In this document: positions 34,368 through 42,864 of the stretch, piece after piece
Position numbering within the stretch: position 1 is the first letter of the stretch
Layout of the letters: each line of letters opens with the position of its first letter
IMG/VR virus record: IMGVR_UViG_3300033145_003080
Coordinates: 1 to 64,000 of that record
Origin: a virus
Length of the DNA: 64,000 nucleotides
Strand: one strand, 5' to 3'
Position numbers and translations under genes: made by a program
Notes under the pieces: model-generated
Databases searched by the model: none
The model's input: the letters and a program-made list of their open reading frames with translations, nothing else
What the model was told of the DNA's origin: nothing

Positions 34368-34907
34368 TTAAAAAACGGGAACTAGTTTGCGGTTCAAGAG
34401 ACACGGCTGATTACCACAAACCCAATCAGTACAAGACTCACATTGCTTATCAAATTCCCACTCAGAACAAATTACACCCCTTCCGTTTTGTAAATCCTCC
34501 CTATTATCCTGAGAATTGCTAATAACCGAAATAGAAATATTCTGATTAACATATCGATCAAGCAAATCACAGAGAAAGATGCCATCCACTTGATTATCGA
34601 AACTTCTTTTACCCCCTTTAGCACCTTGAAGTATATAACAGGGTACACGTTTGCCACATTCACCTGTAAAACCTTTCCAAAGCAAGCCACTGATAACCAT
34701 AAACATTTCTCCAATGGCATCTATTTGTCTGCCAGGCACTGTTGCTCGCGTTTCAACTTTCTGGGATTTGCGAGCTTTTTCAAGAATATGCTTGGCATCA
34801 ACCAGGGTTACAAATTCAACCGGCACATCATTGAATTCTAATTTAAACACAGTGTACCCTTCCCACTTCTTATCATTTTGACAAAGCGGGTGTTTAAATT
34901 CACTCAT
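34368..34907 (-). CDS. Hypothetical protein with C-terminal cysteine cluster
   Basis: 179 residues from the ATG at 34907 (GGAGG eight bases upstream). N-terminal alpha/beta part (VFKLEFNDVPVEFVTLVDAK), and a C-terminus with CSEWEFDKQCESCTDWVC plus one more Cys that could bind zinc. After its TAA the same frame stays open to 34212. Confidence 0.55.
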   Translation of the reverse strand: MSEFKHPLCQNDKKWEGYTVFKLEFNDVPVEFVTLVDAKHILEKARKSQKVETRATVPGRQIDAIGEMFMVISGLLWKGFTGECGKRVPCYILQGAKGGKRSFDNQVDGIFLCDLLDRYVNQNISISVISNSQDNREDLQNGRGVICSEWEFDKQCESCTDWVCGNQPCLLNRKLVPVF

Positions 34908-35100
34908 AAAGCAATCCTCCTTTTTTTCCTGATTTTGGCGGATCTTCCATTGGTATAACTCCAATAAGCTCACCTATTACCGTTCCTTTATTCTCAGCAT
35001 CCGCCACTTTCTGTGCTTCTGCCCACGTTTCCGCTTCAACCCTGTAACCATACATTTCAAGTGTTATGTGACAGAACTTATTAGTACACCATGTTTTCAC
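34900..35100 (-). CDS. Small hypothetical protein, GTG start
   Basis: A 66-residue protein. The GTG at 35100 overlaps the upstream TGA (GTGA) and follows GGAGG by seven bases; the longer ATG starts lie inside the upstream gene. It contains WCTNKFCHITLEMYGYRVEA and an Ala/Glu helix. Confidence 0.55.
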   Translation of the reverse strand: MKTWCTNKFCHITLEMYGYRVEAETWAEAQKVADAENKGTVIGELIGVIPMEDPPKSGKKGGLLYE

Positions 35101-35528
35101 ACTACCCCCTCCGTTTCCCATTGTGCATTCATTATTTTTATAATTTCGGGGGTACAATCTTCCTGCCCAACCCTTTCTAAAAACTCTTTCATACCATCAG
35201 ATACAGGTCCACATACTACCCAAGCATGACGATGTTGTACTTCTTTAAGCGCCCACTGAATTGCCGGTGATTTTTTCGGCAATCGTTCCTTTACAAATTT
35301 ACCATGCTCTCCACAAAAATATGAAGCTAACACAGCAATCACTTTTGAAAGACGATACTCTTCTTCATAAAGATTCTGATATTCGTCCGCAAAATTCACA
35401 CATTCGCCAATGGGCGCTTTAGATGCGTGTTTTTTGAAAAAATTTAGCATTTGGTCACGCTTAACCTTTGTCTTTCGGACATCTTCCACTTTTACCTCCT
35501 TAGTCGAAATTTTTACCCCCTTGTCCAT
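35097..35528 (-). CDS. Hypothetical helical protein
   Basis: A 143-residue protein with a basic N-terminus (STKEVKVEDVRKTKVKRDQM), then a helical domain with HASKAPIGECVNFADEYQNL and QHRHAWVVCGPVSDG. Coupled to the following gene by GTGA. No family recognised. Confidence 0.5.
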   Translation of the reverse strand: MDKGVKISTKEVKVEDVRKTKVKRDQMLNFFKKHASKAPIGECVNFADEYQNLYEEEYRLSKVIAVLASYFCGEHGKFVKERLPKKSPAIQWALKEVQHRHAWVVCGPVSDGMKEFLERVGQEDCTPEIIKIMNAQWETEGVV

Positions 35529-35529
35529 A

Positions 35530-36390
35530 TTATTTCACCTTGTATGGTTTAGATATAATCTCAGACAATTCAGGCCCTTTCCAATATGGCATGATCCATT
35601 GATATCTTCGCAATTTACGACCCACACCATAAACCTGATGCGTCCAATGGCCACGGACAAGAAACCTTTTATCTAAATTCCACTTTTTTACATGGCGTTT
35701 AGGTGTAAAGCGGCTTGGTGGTCTAAGTCGTATAAACTCCCTTGTAACCTTCTTACCTTTACTAACTTTGTATTTTTTCCTCACAACTGACTGGGTGTCA
35801 TATGCATCTCTTCCTGGCTCATTAATATACAGCACTGAATTTATAAATATATTCAGTACTTTCGGCACCAACTCTTTAACTCTATGATATTTTGATCCCA
35901 CCTCATTTTCCGCCCAATCTCTCCATGAAGATGAGCTTTTTATCGAAATATCAAACCAACCTATAGTTTCAACACCCTTACCATTAACTGGGTATATTGG
36001 CATTATTAGAGAATCAGATTCCCTATCATCATTAAGCTGATAATGGTTTGTTGCCAGGATCGCCTTATCACTCATATACATAACACTGAATATATCTACG
36101 TTATCCTCATCATCATCATCAGTCAGGATATTAGTATTAAATAATCTCAAGTCTCCTTCAATTATAAAATTGTTAAATGGCATATTGATATCGGCCAACT
36201 TAAAATCTAGTGGCACATCAGTATTAACAAACGCCTCTATTAAATCTTTTGATAAAATAAAGGTTTTCATACCAGTCTTTTTCCATATATCAATAAGCGC
36301 CAAAAATGAAGCATATGGCCGATACTGCCCGTCAGAACCATTTGTTATTATAAAATCTTCAAGAACTCTAATTCTTTTTAATAAATTCAT
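35530..36390 (-). CDS. Paralogue A, C-terminus like AcrVA2-type proteins
   Basis: A 286-residue protein. It shares with the next gene the motifs FILSKDLIEAF, LYINEPGR, and the C-terminal VRGHWTHQVYGVGRKLRRY followed by PYWKGPELSEI. A C-terminal RGHW-x-x-Q-x-x-G-x-GR phrase followed by WI-x-P is, from memory, characteristic of a widespread mobile-element family that includes homologues of the anti-CRISPR AcrVA2; whether these two inhibit anything is unknown. Start ATG 36390 chosen by alignment with the paralogue. Confidence 0.5.
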   Translation of the reverse strand: MNLLKRIRVLEDFIITNGSDGQYRPYASFLALIDIWKKTGMKTFILSKDLIEAFVNTDVPLDFKLADINMPFNNFIIEGDLRLFNTNILTDDDDEDNVDIFSVMYMSDKAILATNHYQLNDDRESDSLIMPIYPVNGKGVETIGWFDISIKSSSSWRDWAENEVGSKYHRVKELVPKVLNIFINSVLYINEPGRDAYDTQSVVRKKYKVSKGKKVTREFIRLRPPSRFTPKRHVKKWNLDKRFLVRGHWTHQVYGVGRKLRRYQWIMPYWKGPELSEIISKPYKVK

Positions 36391-36392
36391 AA

Positions 36393-37289
36393 TCACTCCA
36401 CCTTATATGTTTTTGATACAATCTCAGATAATTCCGGACCTTTCCAGTATGGCAATATCCATATTCTTTTTCTAAATGCACGTCCCTTACCGTATGCCTG
36501 CCTTGTCCAGTGACCTCTTACTGTAAACCGTTTCTCTATTTTTCTTCCCGTTCCACTATTCAGTATTGACAAGTAACGTTTCGGTGGTTTAAGTAAAATA
36601 TACTGACTCTTTACCGTTCTCTTCTGACCTTTTATTTTATATTTAGAATGACCAACTGATTCAGTATCTTCTTTTTTTCTTCCAGGCTCGTTGATATACA
36701 TTATTGCATTGAAAAAGATATTAATAGATCGCTGAGCCTCCGGTATCGTAACTACACCCCTATACTGGTTAGGCTTTTTTGATTTTTCACATGCCGATTC
36801 AATCGATTCGTTATTGAGGAGATTAACCCACATGTGATCAAGACCAAATCCATCAAGACCAGGAGATAGGCCCGAAATGGATACATCCCAGGCAACATCG
36901 TTTTTAATCTCCCCATTCCTTGTTACAAGAAGTGTCTCATTATGAGTTATAGCATTACTATTTATAAATAATAAAGCGTGCACATCAGCATTATCATTTT
37001 CACGTATATTAACTTGAAATAGAGGTTTCTCACCTTCGATAAGAAATGTATCGAACGGATAGTGAAATTCTCCAGGTGTGATATCCATTGGGACATCTGT
37101 CAATGCAAATGCGTCAATTAGCTCTTTTGAAAGACGAAATGTTTTTGCACCTAATCCTAACCATAACTGTAATTTTGTATACAGCGCAGTAAAGTCATAT
37201 GTTACATCTTCAACGGCCTGGCTTGATGGAGTATACTTCATTGAATTGATAAGCTCTTTTGTTTCCTCCATTCTTTTAAATATATTCAC
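36393..37289 (-). CDS. Paralogue B, C-terminus like AcrVA2-type proteins
   Basis: A 298-residue protein. The GTG at 37289 has AGGAGG five bases upstream, and its first residues (NIFKRM) align with MNLLKRI of paralogue A, supporting this start. Shared C-terminus VRGHWTRQAYGKGRAFRKR and PYWKGPELSEIVSKTYKV. The tandem arrangement with a TGA next to the downstream start indicates duplication in place followed by divergence (roughly a third identical). Confidence 0.5.
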   Translation of the reverse strand: MNIFKRMEETKELINSMKYTPSSQAVEDVTYDFTALYTKLQLWLGLGAKTFRLSKELIDAFALTDVPMDITPGEFHYPFDTFLIEGEKPLFQVNIRENDNADVHALLFINSNAITHNETLLVTRNGEIKNDVAWDVSISGLSPGLDGFGLDHMWVNLLNNESIESACEKSKKPNQYRGVVTIPEAQRSINIFFNAIMYINEPGRKKEDTESVGHSKYKIKGQKRTVKSQYILLKPPKRYLSILNSGTGRKIEKRFTVRGHWTRQAYGKGRAFRKRIWILPYWKGPELSEIVSKTYKVE

Positions 37290-37370
37290 ATTATCCTCCT
37301 GATTAAAAAAGTGTCTGCGCATGGAAGCTACCATCACTTTTGTTTCTTCAATTTTTCTGAATATGTTTCA

Positions 37371-37715
37371 TTACCCACTCTCCTCTTTTGCCAACTCATC
37401 CTTCAAAAGTTCTACCAGCTTTTTAAAATCAATATAAAGCAGAGTACTTGCATCACCAGACTCACCTCCAACACAAATAAGCTTTTCTTTTACCCATTTG
37501 TTTTTAATATATTCTCTTAACTTATGTGTATTACCTGGTATCTTAGGCTCATATAATAGGGGGTGGTTACCTTCCACTATTACACCGTCATCCGAGATTC
37601 CCCAGCACACATCGTCTGAGATGCTGTGCAGCCCTTCCGCTCTATAATTAACATTTGCACGCTGGTGATTAGATGGCAAATTAAAAAATTTAGACAATCT
37701 CTTTAAAAAGCTCAC
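37371..37715 (-). CDS. Hypothetical protein
   Basis: A 114-residue protein that starts with GTG (GGGAGG ten bases upstream), overlapping the previous gene. Basic N-terminus (SFLKRLSKFFNLPSNHQR), then beta strands with ICVGGESGDASTLLYIDFKK. No family recognised. Confidence 0.5.
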   Translation of the reverse strand: MSFLKRLSKFFNLPSNHQRANVNYRAEGLHSISDDVCWGISDDGVIVEGNHPLLYEPKIPGNTHKLREYIKNKWVKEKLICVGGESGDASTLLYIDFKKLVELLKDELAKEESG

Positions 37716-38067
37716 GGCTACTCACCTCCCTGCCAAGTTTTTGGTATTCTGCCAAATCCAACTGAATCCAAACAAGGTCGCACTCATTATCTTTTATAAG
37801 CGCTGTCATTGTTTCTATTAAGTTTTTGTATATTTCCTCTCTTTTCGACCTGCGTATGCCATAAGCCTCTTCGACATAATCAAATACATAAGCTTTAGTT
37901 TTATTATCGTAATACATATCATATAACAAACTTATTGAATTTTCTTTCTCAAAAATAAATCTGCCATAATAACTTTCAACAGCGCAAGTGTATATCCCGG
38001 CCTCAAGACCAGATAGTTTTATTACGAAGGTTTTAACTTCAGTAATTTCATGATTAATGTCTCCCAT
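37690..38067 (-). CDS. Hypothetical protein
   Basis: A 125-residue alpha/beta protein (EVKTFVIKLSGLEAGIYTCA...). CAGGAGGATAAA precedes the ATG right after a terminator hairpin, which could also hold the ribosome site. No motif recognised. Confidence 0.5.
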   Translation of the reverse strand: MGDINHEITEVKTFVIKLSGLEAGIYTCAVESYYGRFIFEKENSISLLYDMYYDNKTKAYVFDYVEEAYGIRRSKREEIYKNLIETMTALIKDNECDLVWIQLDLAEYQKLGREVSSRELFKEIV

Positions 38068-38083
38068 TTTATCCTCCTGATTA

Positions 38084-38107
38084 AAAAAAGCGCCTGGTCA
38101 GGGCGCT
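38084..38107 (-). terminator. Terminator containing a stop codon in its loop
   Basis: AGCGCC/GGCGCT stem around loop CTGACCA, followed by seven T on the minus strand; the loop contains the TGA of the 26-residue membrane peptide. Confidence 0.7.
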
Positions 38108-38178
38108 ATGGTATGCGCGAGGTTGAACATAAATAAAATTATGACAACCACGATAAATATAAAGATTTTCCACTTCAT
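38098..38178 (-). CDS. 26-residue membrane peptide
   Basis: MKWKIFIFIVVVIILFMFNL plus six more residues: a single hydrophobic helix. AAGGAG lies six bases before the ATG, and a terminator closes it, so it is a well-formed minimal gene. Such peptides can modulate host membrane proteins; no known relative recognised. Confidence 0.6.
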   Translation of the reverse strand: MKWKIFIFIVVVIILFMFNLAHTIAP

Positions 38179-38186
38179 TGTATACT

Positions 38187-38275
38187 CCTTAGAATAAAAA
38201 GAGACGGCCGGGATACATTGTACAGAAAATCCACCCAGGAACTGTACAATTGCTCAACCAGCCGTCGCCCTCATC
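38187..38275 (-). terminator. Compound hairpin with T-run
   Basis: Outer GACGGC/GCCGTC arms enclose a perfect ATTGTACAG/CTGTACAAT hairpin with a 16-base loop, followed by TCTCTTTTTATT on the minus strand. It ends the acidic small gene's transcript and precedes the membrane peptide. Confidence 0.65.
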
Positions 38276-38302
38276 ATTGCCCCTCCCCCAAAAAAGGGAG
38301 GT

Positions 38303-38476
38303 TTATATACCCAATAAGTGCGGATATTCACTACCACCATCGATGGAATCGTTAGAATGCGCCGTTCCACCAATATTTTCTTCACTACCGTCATCCAATT
38401 GATACTCTTCTTGGCCAGGCCGATAGTCCGGATCGCTAATAAATACTTCTTCACTATCATCTTCAGGAAAAGGCAT
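38303..38476 (-). CDS. Small acidic protein
   Basis: 57 residues from the ATG at 38476 (GGAGG five bases before). Rich in Asp/Glu/Ser/Gly (PFPEDDSEEVFISDPDY) and probably disordered. First gene after the promoter at 38556. Function unknown. Confidence 0.55.
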   Translation of the reverse strand: MPFPEDDSEEVFISDPDYRPGQEEYQLDDGSEENIGGTAHSNDSIDGGSEYPHLLGI

Positions 38477-38555
38477 ATCATCCTCCATACGTTTATATTA
38501 AATTTTACTTAATTTGTTCATAATAAAAAAATAATACCTATCCATTACTATTATG

Positions 38556-38583
38556 GTTATACCAAGAATGTGATTATTATAAC
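38556..38583 (-). promoter_or_regulatory. Phage-type promoter next to TnpB
   Basis: GTTATA (38578-38583), 16 bases ending CTTGG, TATAAC (38556-38561), then CATAATAG. The -35 shares bases with the hairpin after tnpB, so the TnpB element ends right at a phage promoter. Confidence 0.75.
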
Positions 38584-38598
38584 AGATAAAACTGTTAT
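38579..38598 (-). other. Hairpin at the 3' end of tnpB
   Basis: ATAACAG, six-base loop, CTGTTAT, four bases after the TnpB stop. Fits a TnpB-element right end or terminator; it partly coincides with the -35 of a phage promoter. Confidence 0.5.
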
Positions 38599-38601
38599 CT
38601 T

Positions 38602-39711
38602 TTAAGCATAAGCTAAAGTGTGTAACCCCACACTTAATATATTTTTTGCGGCATTGAGATCTCTATCAATACTTAATCCACATTTATAACACTCATATTG
38701 CCTAGTAGACAGTTTCATAACTTGTCTATTTCCACAATTAGAACAATCTTGAGTAGTGTAGGCTGGGTTTACCTTAATCACTGTTCGTCCGGCACTTTCA
38801 GCCTTGACAAACAATATATTAAGAAATAGACCCCACGCCGCATCGTTAATTGATTTTGATAATTTTGGCTTTTTACCTTTAATTACCATATTTTTTATAT
38901 TAAGATCTTCAACACATATTACATTATATTTATTTATTATATTTCGAGACAATTTGTGACAAAAATCTTTCCTTTGGCTCCCTACCTTTTCATACCGCAG
39001 TGCAACTGATTTTTTATTTTTTGATGTATTGTTTTTTGAAAAACGCCTTTGTATCTTAATTATTTTTTTTTCTTCTTCTTTAAAAAATCGAGGATTATTA
39101 ATCCTTTCACCGTTAGATAATACGGCAAATGTTTTTAACCCAACATCTATACCAATTTTATTATTAATTTTATGTAATTTGTTTATAGGGATATTGTTAC
39201 ATACAATCGAAACAAACCATTTTCCAGTTGGGGTTCTTTTAATAGTACATGTTTTAGGACTACCAAACATCTCTCTATGTTTTATTATTTTAATTAATCC
39301 TATTTTTGCAAGATTTATATGTGTGCTACCAACATTAAATGGTGATCCACTTTCTGGGCATTGAGGATAAGTAAAAGAATCATACCACCCAGTACCTTTA
39401 AACCTTGGGTGTCCTGGCTTTTCGCCTGACTTACATCTTCTAAAAAATGATTTAAAAGAAAGATCTACTCTAATAACAACATTTTGTAATACTTGTGAAT
39501 AAATACCTTTAATCGTTTGTCTATTTTTTTTAATTGATTTTAGACTATTCATTTGACTAAAACATGATATAGATTCTTTTTTATCTTTCCAAATACATAT
39601 TCTTTCAGACAATAAATGATTGTACAACCATCGACACTCTTCCAATATATTATTGAGGAAACGTTTTTGTTTGTTTGATGGGTATATTCTATATTTATAT
39701 GTTTTAAGCAT
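38602..39711 (-). CDS. tnpB: TnpB RNA-guided nuclease
   Basis: 369 residues from MLKTYKYRIYP, the usual TnpB start; an upstream Met at 39789 falls in the terminator. RuvC residues D189 (GIDVGLKTFA), E268 (VCVEDLNIKNM) and the DRDLNAAKN block (349-355), with a zinc finger CSNCG...CYKCG (C323, C326, C341, C344). No TnpA is nearby. A hairpin ATAACAG/CTGTTAT (38579-38598) follows the stop and may be the right end of the element or part of the reRNA. All catalytic residues are present, so it is predicted active. Confidence 0.92.
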   Translation of the reverse strand: MLKTYKYRIYPSNKQKRFLNNILEECRWLYNHLLSERICIWKDKKESISCFSQMNSLKSIKKNRQTIKGIYSQVLQNVVIRVDLSFKSFFRRCKSGEKPGHPRFKGTGWYDSFTYPQCPESGSPFNVGSTHINLAKIGLIKIIKHREMFGSPKTCTIKRTPTGKWFVSIVCNNIPINKLHKINNKIGIDVGLKTFAVLSNGERINNPRFFKEEEKKIIKIQRRFSKNNTSKNKKSVALRYEKVGSQRKDFCHKLSRNIINKYNVICVEDLNIKNMVIKGKKPKLSKSINDAAWGLFLNILFVKAESAGRTVIKVNPAYTTQDCSNCGNRQVMKLSTRQYECYKCGLSIDRDLNAAKNILSVGLHTLAYA

Positions 39712-39721
39712 ATTATTAATA

Positions 39722-39750
39722 TAGCATAAAATAATAAATATTGCAAAGTT
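39722..39750 (-). promoter_or_regulatory. Sigma70-type promoter of tnpB
   Basis: TTGCAA, 17 bases, TATATT with TGC just before (extended -10), ten bases upstream of the tnpB ATG. It differs from the phage consensus (N16, GTTATN), so it probably came with the element. GTTATTAG occurs nearby after the terminator. Confidence 0.55.
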
Positions 39751-39757
39751 ATTAGCT

Positions 39758-39802
39758 AAAAAAAAGAGTTGAACCTGTACAGCGTTCAACTCTTTGGTAT
39801 TG
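39758..39802 (-). terminator. Intrinsic terminator
   Basis: AGAGTTGAAC/GTTCAACTCT ten-base-pair stem, then eight T on the minus strand. A second hairpin TTGAGGA/TCCTCAA lies just upstream of it. Confidence 0.8.
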
Positions 39803-39841
39803 AGGACCCACCCATTGGTTTAAATCCTCAATTCCGATATA

Positions 39842-39967
39842 TTACGATTCTGATTTGGCGTCGGATTTCTTTTCTTCCTTCTCGCGTTTCTTGAATATCT
39901 TCGGAAGGAAAATCGTTCCGAGTACACCAACAGCCGTGCCGGCTGCATACTTAAGAAGCTCTTTCAT
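39842..39967 (-). CDS. Small membrane-edge protein
   Basis: 41 residues, MKELLKYAAGTAVGVLGTIF..., with a short hydrophobic helix and a very charged tail (KKREKEEKKSDAKSES). GGAGG lies just upstream of the ATG. Closed by the strong terminator at 39758. Confidence 0.6.
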   Translation of the reverse strand: MKELLKYAAGTAVGVLGTIFLPKIFKKREKEEKKSDAKSES

Positions 39968-40019
39968 TTGAGCCTCCTTTCTCCTCATTTGGTGAGGGCT
40001 GTTTATATCTTACACTATA

Positions 40020-40047
40020 CTTATACCAGATTACGAACCAAAATCAC
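40020..40047 (-). promoter_or_regulatory. Phage-type promoter
   Basis: GTGATT (40042-40047), 16 bases ending TCTGG, TATAAG (40020-40025), then TATAGTG. Upstream of the 41-residue gene. Confidence 0.7.
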
Positions 40048-40052
40048 GCCAT

Positions 40053-40454
40053 TTACAGCTCTTCCAGCATTTTCTCAATTTCTTCGACGGAATGGTCCTC
40101 GAGAGCTTCACCCTTCTTCTTCTCAAGAAGCTCCATAAGCCTCTGCTTCTTGGCCTTTGTCAGTATGGCCTTCTCAACCCTGTTAGCATAATTAACCTTG
40201 TGGTCCCTGATATGCTCAAGAATACCGAGCCTTATTTTTAATGAAGGGTCTACTTCGGAGCCCTCTACAACAACAAATGCTTCATTACCCTCATTATCCC
40301 TCACAGCATTTGTCATGGCTTTACCAACAACATCAATCGACAGATTGCCTTCTTTAGCTGTTAACGGAAGATCCCAAAGGTCCTCTGTAGAAAGGTTGCC
40401 TTTGGGTGTTTCGAATCTGAGCTTCTTACGGCTCGCGTAAGCAAATATGTCCAT
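40053..40454 (-). CDS. Conserved phage protein of unknown function
   Basis: A 133-residue protein. MDIFAYASRKKLRFETPKGN and LSTEDLWDLPLTA match the opening of a protein family common in phages, and the C-terminal helices (AKKQRLMELLEKKKGEALED) fit too. It often accompanies the type of large protein encoded just upstream. Role unknown. Confidence 0.6.
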   Translation of the reverse strand: MDIFAYASRKKLRFETPKGNLSTEDLWDLPLTAKEGNLSIDVVGKAMTNAVRDNEGNEAFVVVEGSEVDPSLKIRLGILEHIRDHKVNYANRVEKAILTKAKKQRLMELLEKKKGEALEDHSVEEIEKMLEEL

Positions 40455-40464
40455 TACACACTCC

Positions 40465-42483
40465 TTAAAAGTTTATTTTAATAGTACGAGAAAAACTCCC
40501 GGATAACTTACACAGGACAGAACTGCTTTTGGTACTCGAAAAACCCAGGCCGCTCAATTGATTATCAGACTCTTCGGCCTTAAGCTTCGAACCAAGTACC
40601 TCAAACACCTTCCGGTGCTCAGTTAACTCATTACTGAGGAATTCATTGAAAAATCCCCTGGCTTTTTTCTCATTTTTACATCCATCGAGAATGAAAAATA
40701 CATGACGGTTACCGGTCTTATGCCCATCCCAGTGATTAGGAGAATTCATAATCATAGAAACCTTATGGAACTGATGGGTTGGTATGTTCCATACAGTTTT
40801 ACTGACTGTTGTGGATGGTAGCGATTTGGTAATCGTAATACCTTCTTTTCTTGAAAAGGTAAATATAGCGACCTCAACCCTTCCAGCCCCAGATACACGC
40901 TTGCTATAATGGAACTTATGAATATCCCCATCATATTCCATTTCAGCATCAAATCCGACATCGACATCTTCACGAGGAGAATAATTCTCTACGAAAAATA
41001 TGTATGTGCCCTCCTGCATTTTTGCCCTGTTGGTATACACGATATGCTCAACAGCTTCCCTTGATCCGTTGTCGCCTACATTCATATCAACATCCTGCTT
41101 ACCTGATGACGGATGGGTAATATTCCTATTGGAATAATAGATATGATTACCATTAGGCTCTTCAAGGTGTATATCAAGATCATCATAATTAAACCATCCA
41201 AGAGTAAGGCCCAAAACCCCACTAATATTTCCACCGGCCTTCTTAACTCTTTCCCTCATAGAGTCAGCAACCTCTCCATTGTAAGCCCAGGAGAAATTGT
41301 TATGCCATCGAAAAATACTCTTCGTACCAAGTTGCATCGGTGCGATCAGGCTCATGAGATTATTTATATGCCTGTTTTCAAACATTAGCTCAACAGTATC
41401 GACGTTTGGAAGAATATCTTTTATAAAATTATCAATACCAATCTCTTCCACCTTGCTAAACTTTTTTGCATCGACAGCAACCTCACTCTCAAGAACATCA
41501 AGTGCCCCCATCGATTTCTTGGCCTCACGATCAGCAAAGATAACATTATTGACAGTGATATCATCAACGATCGCGAATCTCCTCTGGAGAGAGTTCTCAA
41601 TACCGAGCTCGGCAACTTTCTTCTGTGCCTCAGCTATCATCCCTTTGGTGATCAATGCAGTTGGCCTTTTATAATTCTCCGGAGCCACCTTCGATTCGAA
41701 CATACGTACAGCATCATCAAGCTCTACATTATTAGATATATCAACAAGCAATGTTCCAATGACAGAATTTCTCATTCTGGATGAACCACCAAGCCTGAGT
41801 GATGTTGTCCAGCAATAAATATCGAGATCTTCTTCCAGAACTAAATCGAACTTCTTTTTTTCAGCAATAAAAAGCTCAACTGTATCCTTATGCTCTTCAC
41901 CGCGATATAGCGAATTTTGCTCAATAAGGTCAAGACATGTTTCCGCCGCAGATAATGATATTTCATTCATCGCCTTCAAGTACATCTCCTTATTAGTTCT
42001 CAGGCTGGATAAGACGGTACCTATCTCATCATTCGGTTTAACAACATCTGCAGGGAGTTTTAAAAAAAAATGTCCCCACCGCATAGTTTCACCATCGTCG
42101 AGCATTTGGGTATTATAATCAGTACCGACAGTGTTTTGGTAATAGAAGAATGCATCCCTGATCGGTTTTGATTTTACTACATTTGACAATTCGTTAGCAA
42201 CAACCTTATAGGGCCCGTCTATTTCGATATCCCATATTGATACTAACTTATTGTCAACTATAGAAACTACGTGTCCACATGCTCTTATGAAATGCTTGCA
42301 TGATTGACAGTCGTATTCAACACGCTCTCTGAACATTTTATTTATTCCTTCAGGGAAGCTTCCGAGATAGGTGTTCCACAACGTGTCTTTCTCAACATTT
42401 ACGACAAATAATTTTTGATTCCTCATAGAATCAAATTGTTTTTGAACCGCAAGTTTAAAATCTTTAAAATTTAATCCTTCCAT
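40465..42483 (-). CDS. Large conserved phage protein
   Basis: A 672-residue protein. The N-terminal region has a C-x2-C...C knuckle (CQSCKHFIRACGHVV) followed by KLVSIWDIE. The middle is helical, and the C-terminal third is beta-rich with FNYDDLDIHLEEPNGNHIYY, a DLD-x-H phrase known from extracellular or calcium-binding beta domains. It forms a module with the 133-residue gene. Enzymatic function not evident. Confidence 0.6.
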   Translation of the reverse strand: MEGLNFKDFKLAVQKQFDSMRNQKLFVVNVEKDTLWNTYLGSFPEGINKMFRERVEYDCQSCKHFIRACGHVVSIVDNKLVSIWDIEIDGPYKVVANELSNVVKSKPIRDAFFYYQNTVGTDYNTQMLDDGETMRWGHFFLKLPADVVKPNDEIGTVLSSLRTNKEMYLKAMNEISLSAAETCLDLIEQNSLYRGEEHKDTVELFIAEKKKFDLVLEEDLDIYCWTTSLRLGGSSRMRNSVIGTLLVDISNNVELDDAVRMFESKVAPENYKRPTALITKGMIAEAQKKVAELGIENSLQRRFAIVDDITVNNVIFADREAKKSMGALDVLESEVAVDAKKFSKVEEIGIDNFIKDILPNVDTVELMFENRHINNLMSLIAPMQLGTKSIFRWHNNFSWAYNGEVADSMRERVKKAGGNISGVLGLTLGWFNYDDLDIHLEEPNGNHIYYSNRNITHPSSGKQDVDMNVGDNGSREAVEHIVYTNRAKMQEGTYIFFVENYSPREDVDVGFDAEMEYDGDIHKFHYSKRVSGAGRVEVAIFTFSRKEGITITKSLPSTTVSKTVWNIPTHQFHKVSMIMNSPNHWDGHKTGNRHVFFILDGCKNEKKARGFFNEFLSNELTEHRKVFEVLGSKLKAEESDNQLSGLGFSSTKSSSVLCKLSGSFSRTIKINF

Positions 42484-42571
42484 ATTGTTAACCTATCCTT
42501 GTTAAATTAGTATGAATTATAAAAGTAAAGGGCTATTACGCCCTTTAATATGAATTAATCTCTACAAAATG

Positions 42572-42599
42572 GTTATACCAGAATAGGATTGGTTATAAC
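42572..42599 (-). promoter_or_regulatory. Phage-type promoter
   Basis: GTTATA (42594-42599), 16 bases ending TCTGG, TATAAC (42572-42577). Drives the large 672-residue gene and its partner. Confidence 0.75.
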
Positions 42600-42607
42600 G
42601 AAATAAG

Positions 42608-42642
42608 AAAAACTTTCACTTTTACAAAAACTTTTTCTTGAT
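42608..42642 (-). terminator. Weak A/T terminator overlapping a stop codon
   Basis: AAGAAAAA/TTTTTCTT arms around a loop that contains the TAA of the 42622 gene; weak stem with U-rich 3' side. Confidence 0.45.
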
Positions 42643-42864
42643 TTTGCGGTAATAAGGAGGTAAGGTCACCCCACACGCTAAATGCTTTGCCCCACAATGA
42701 AGGCAAAGCTTACCAATTAGCCGAAGCGACCATGGGTACACTTTAGATATAGATCTACAGAATGGGCATTTAATAAATTCATGTTTACTATCAGTATCGA
42801 TTTTATATCTATCATGTACCAAAGAAGCTTGATAAAAGTGGAGTACCAAATTGCGGAGATTCAT
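42622..42864 (-). CDS. Small zinc-ribbon protein
   Basis: An 80-residue protein with CPFC...CLHCG plus C in LACG, and a basic C-terminus (YYRKIKKKFL). GGAGG lies eight bases before the ATG. Overlaps the upstream gene by 53 bases. Confidence 0.55.
   Translation of the reverse strand: MNLRNLVLHFYQASLVHDRYKIDTDSKHEFIKCPFCRSISKVYPWSLRLIGKLCLHCGAKHLACGVTLPPYYRKIKKKFL

Noticed and set aside
40465-42483. Von Willebrand A or MIDAS-type domain in the large conserved protein
   Set aside because: No DxSxS motif found; only a DLD-x-H beta phrase is visible.
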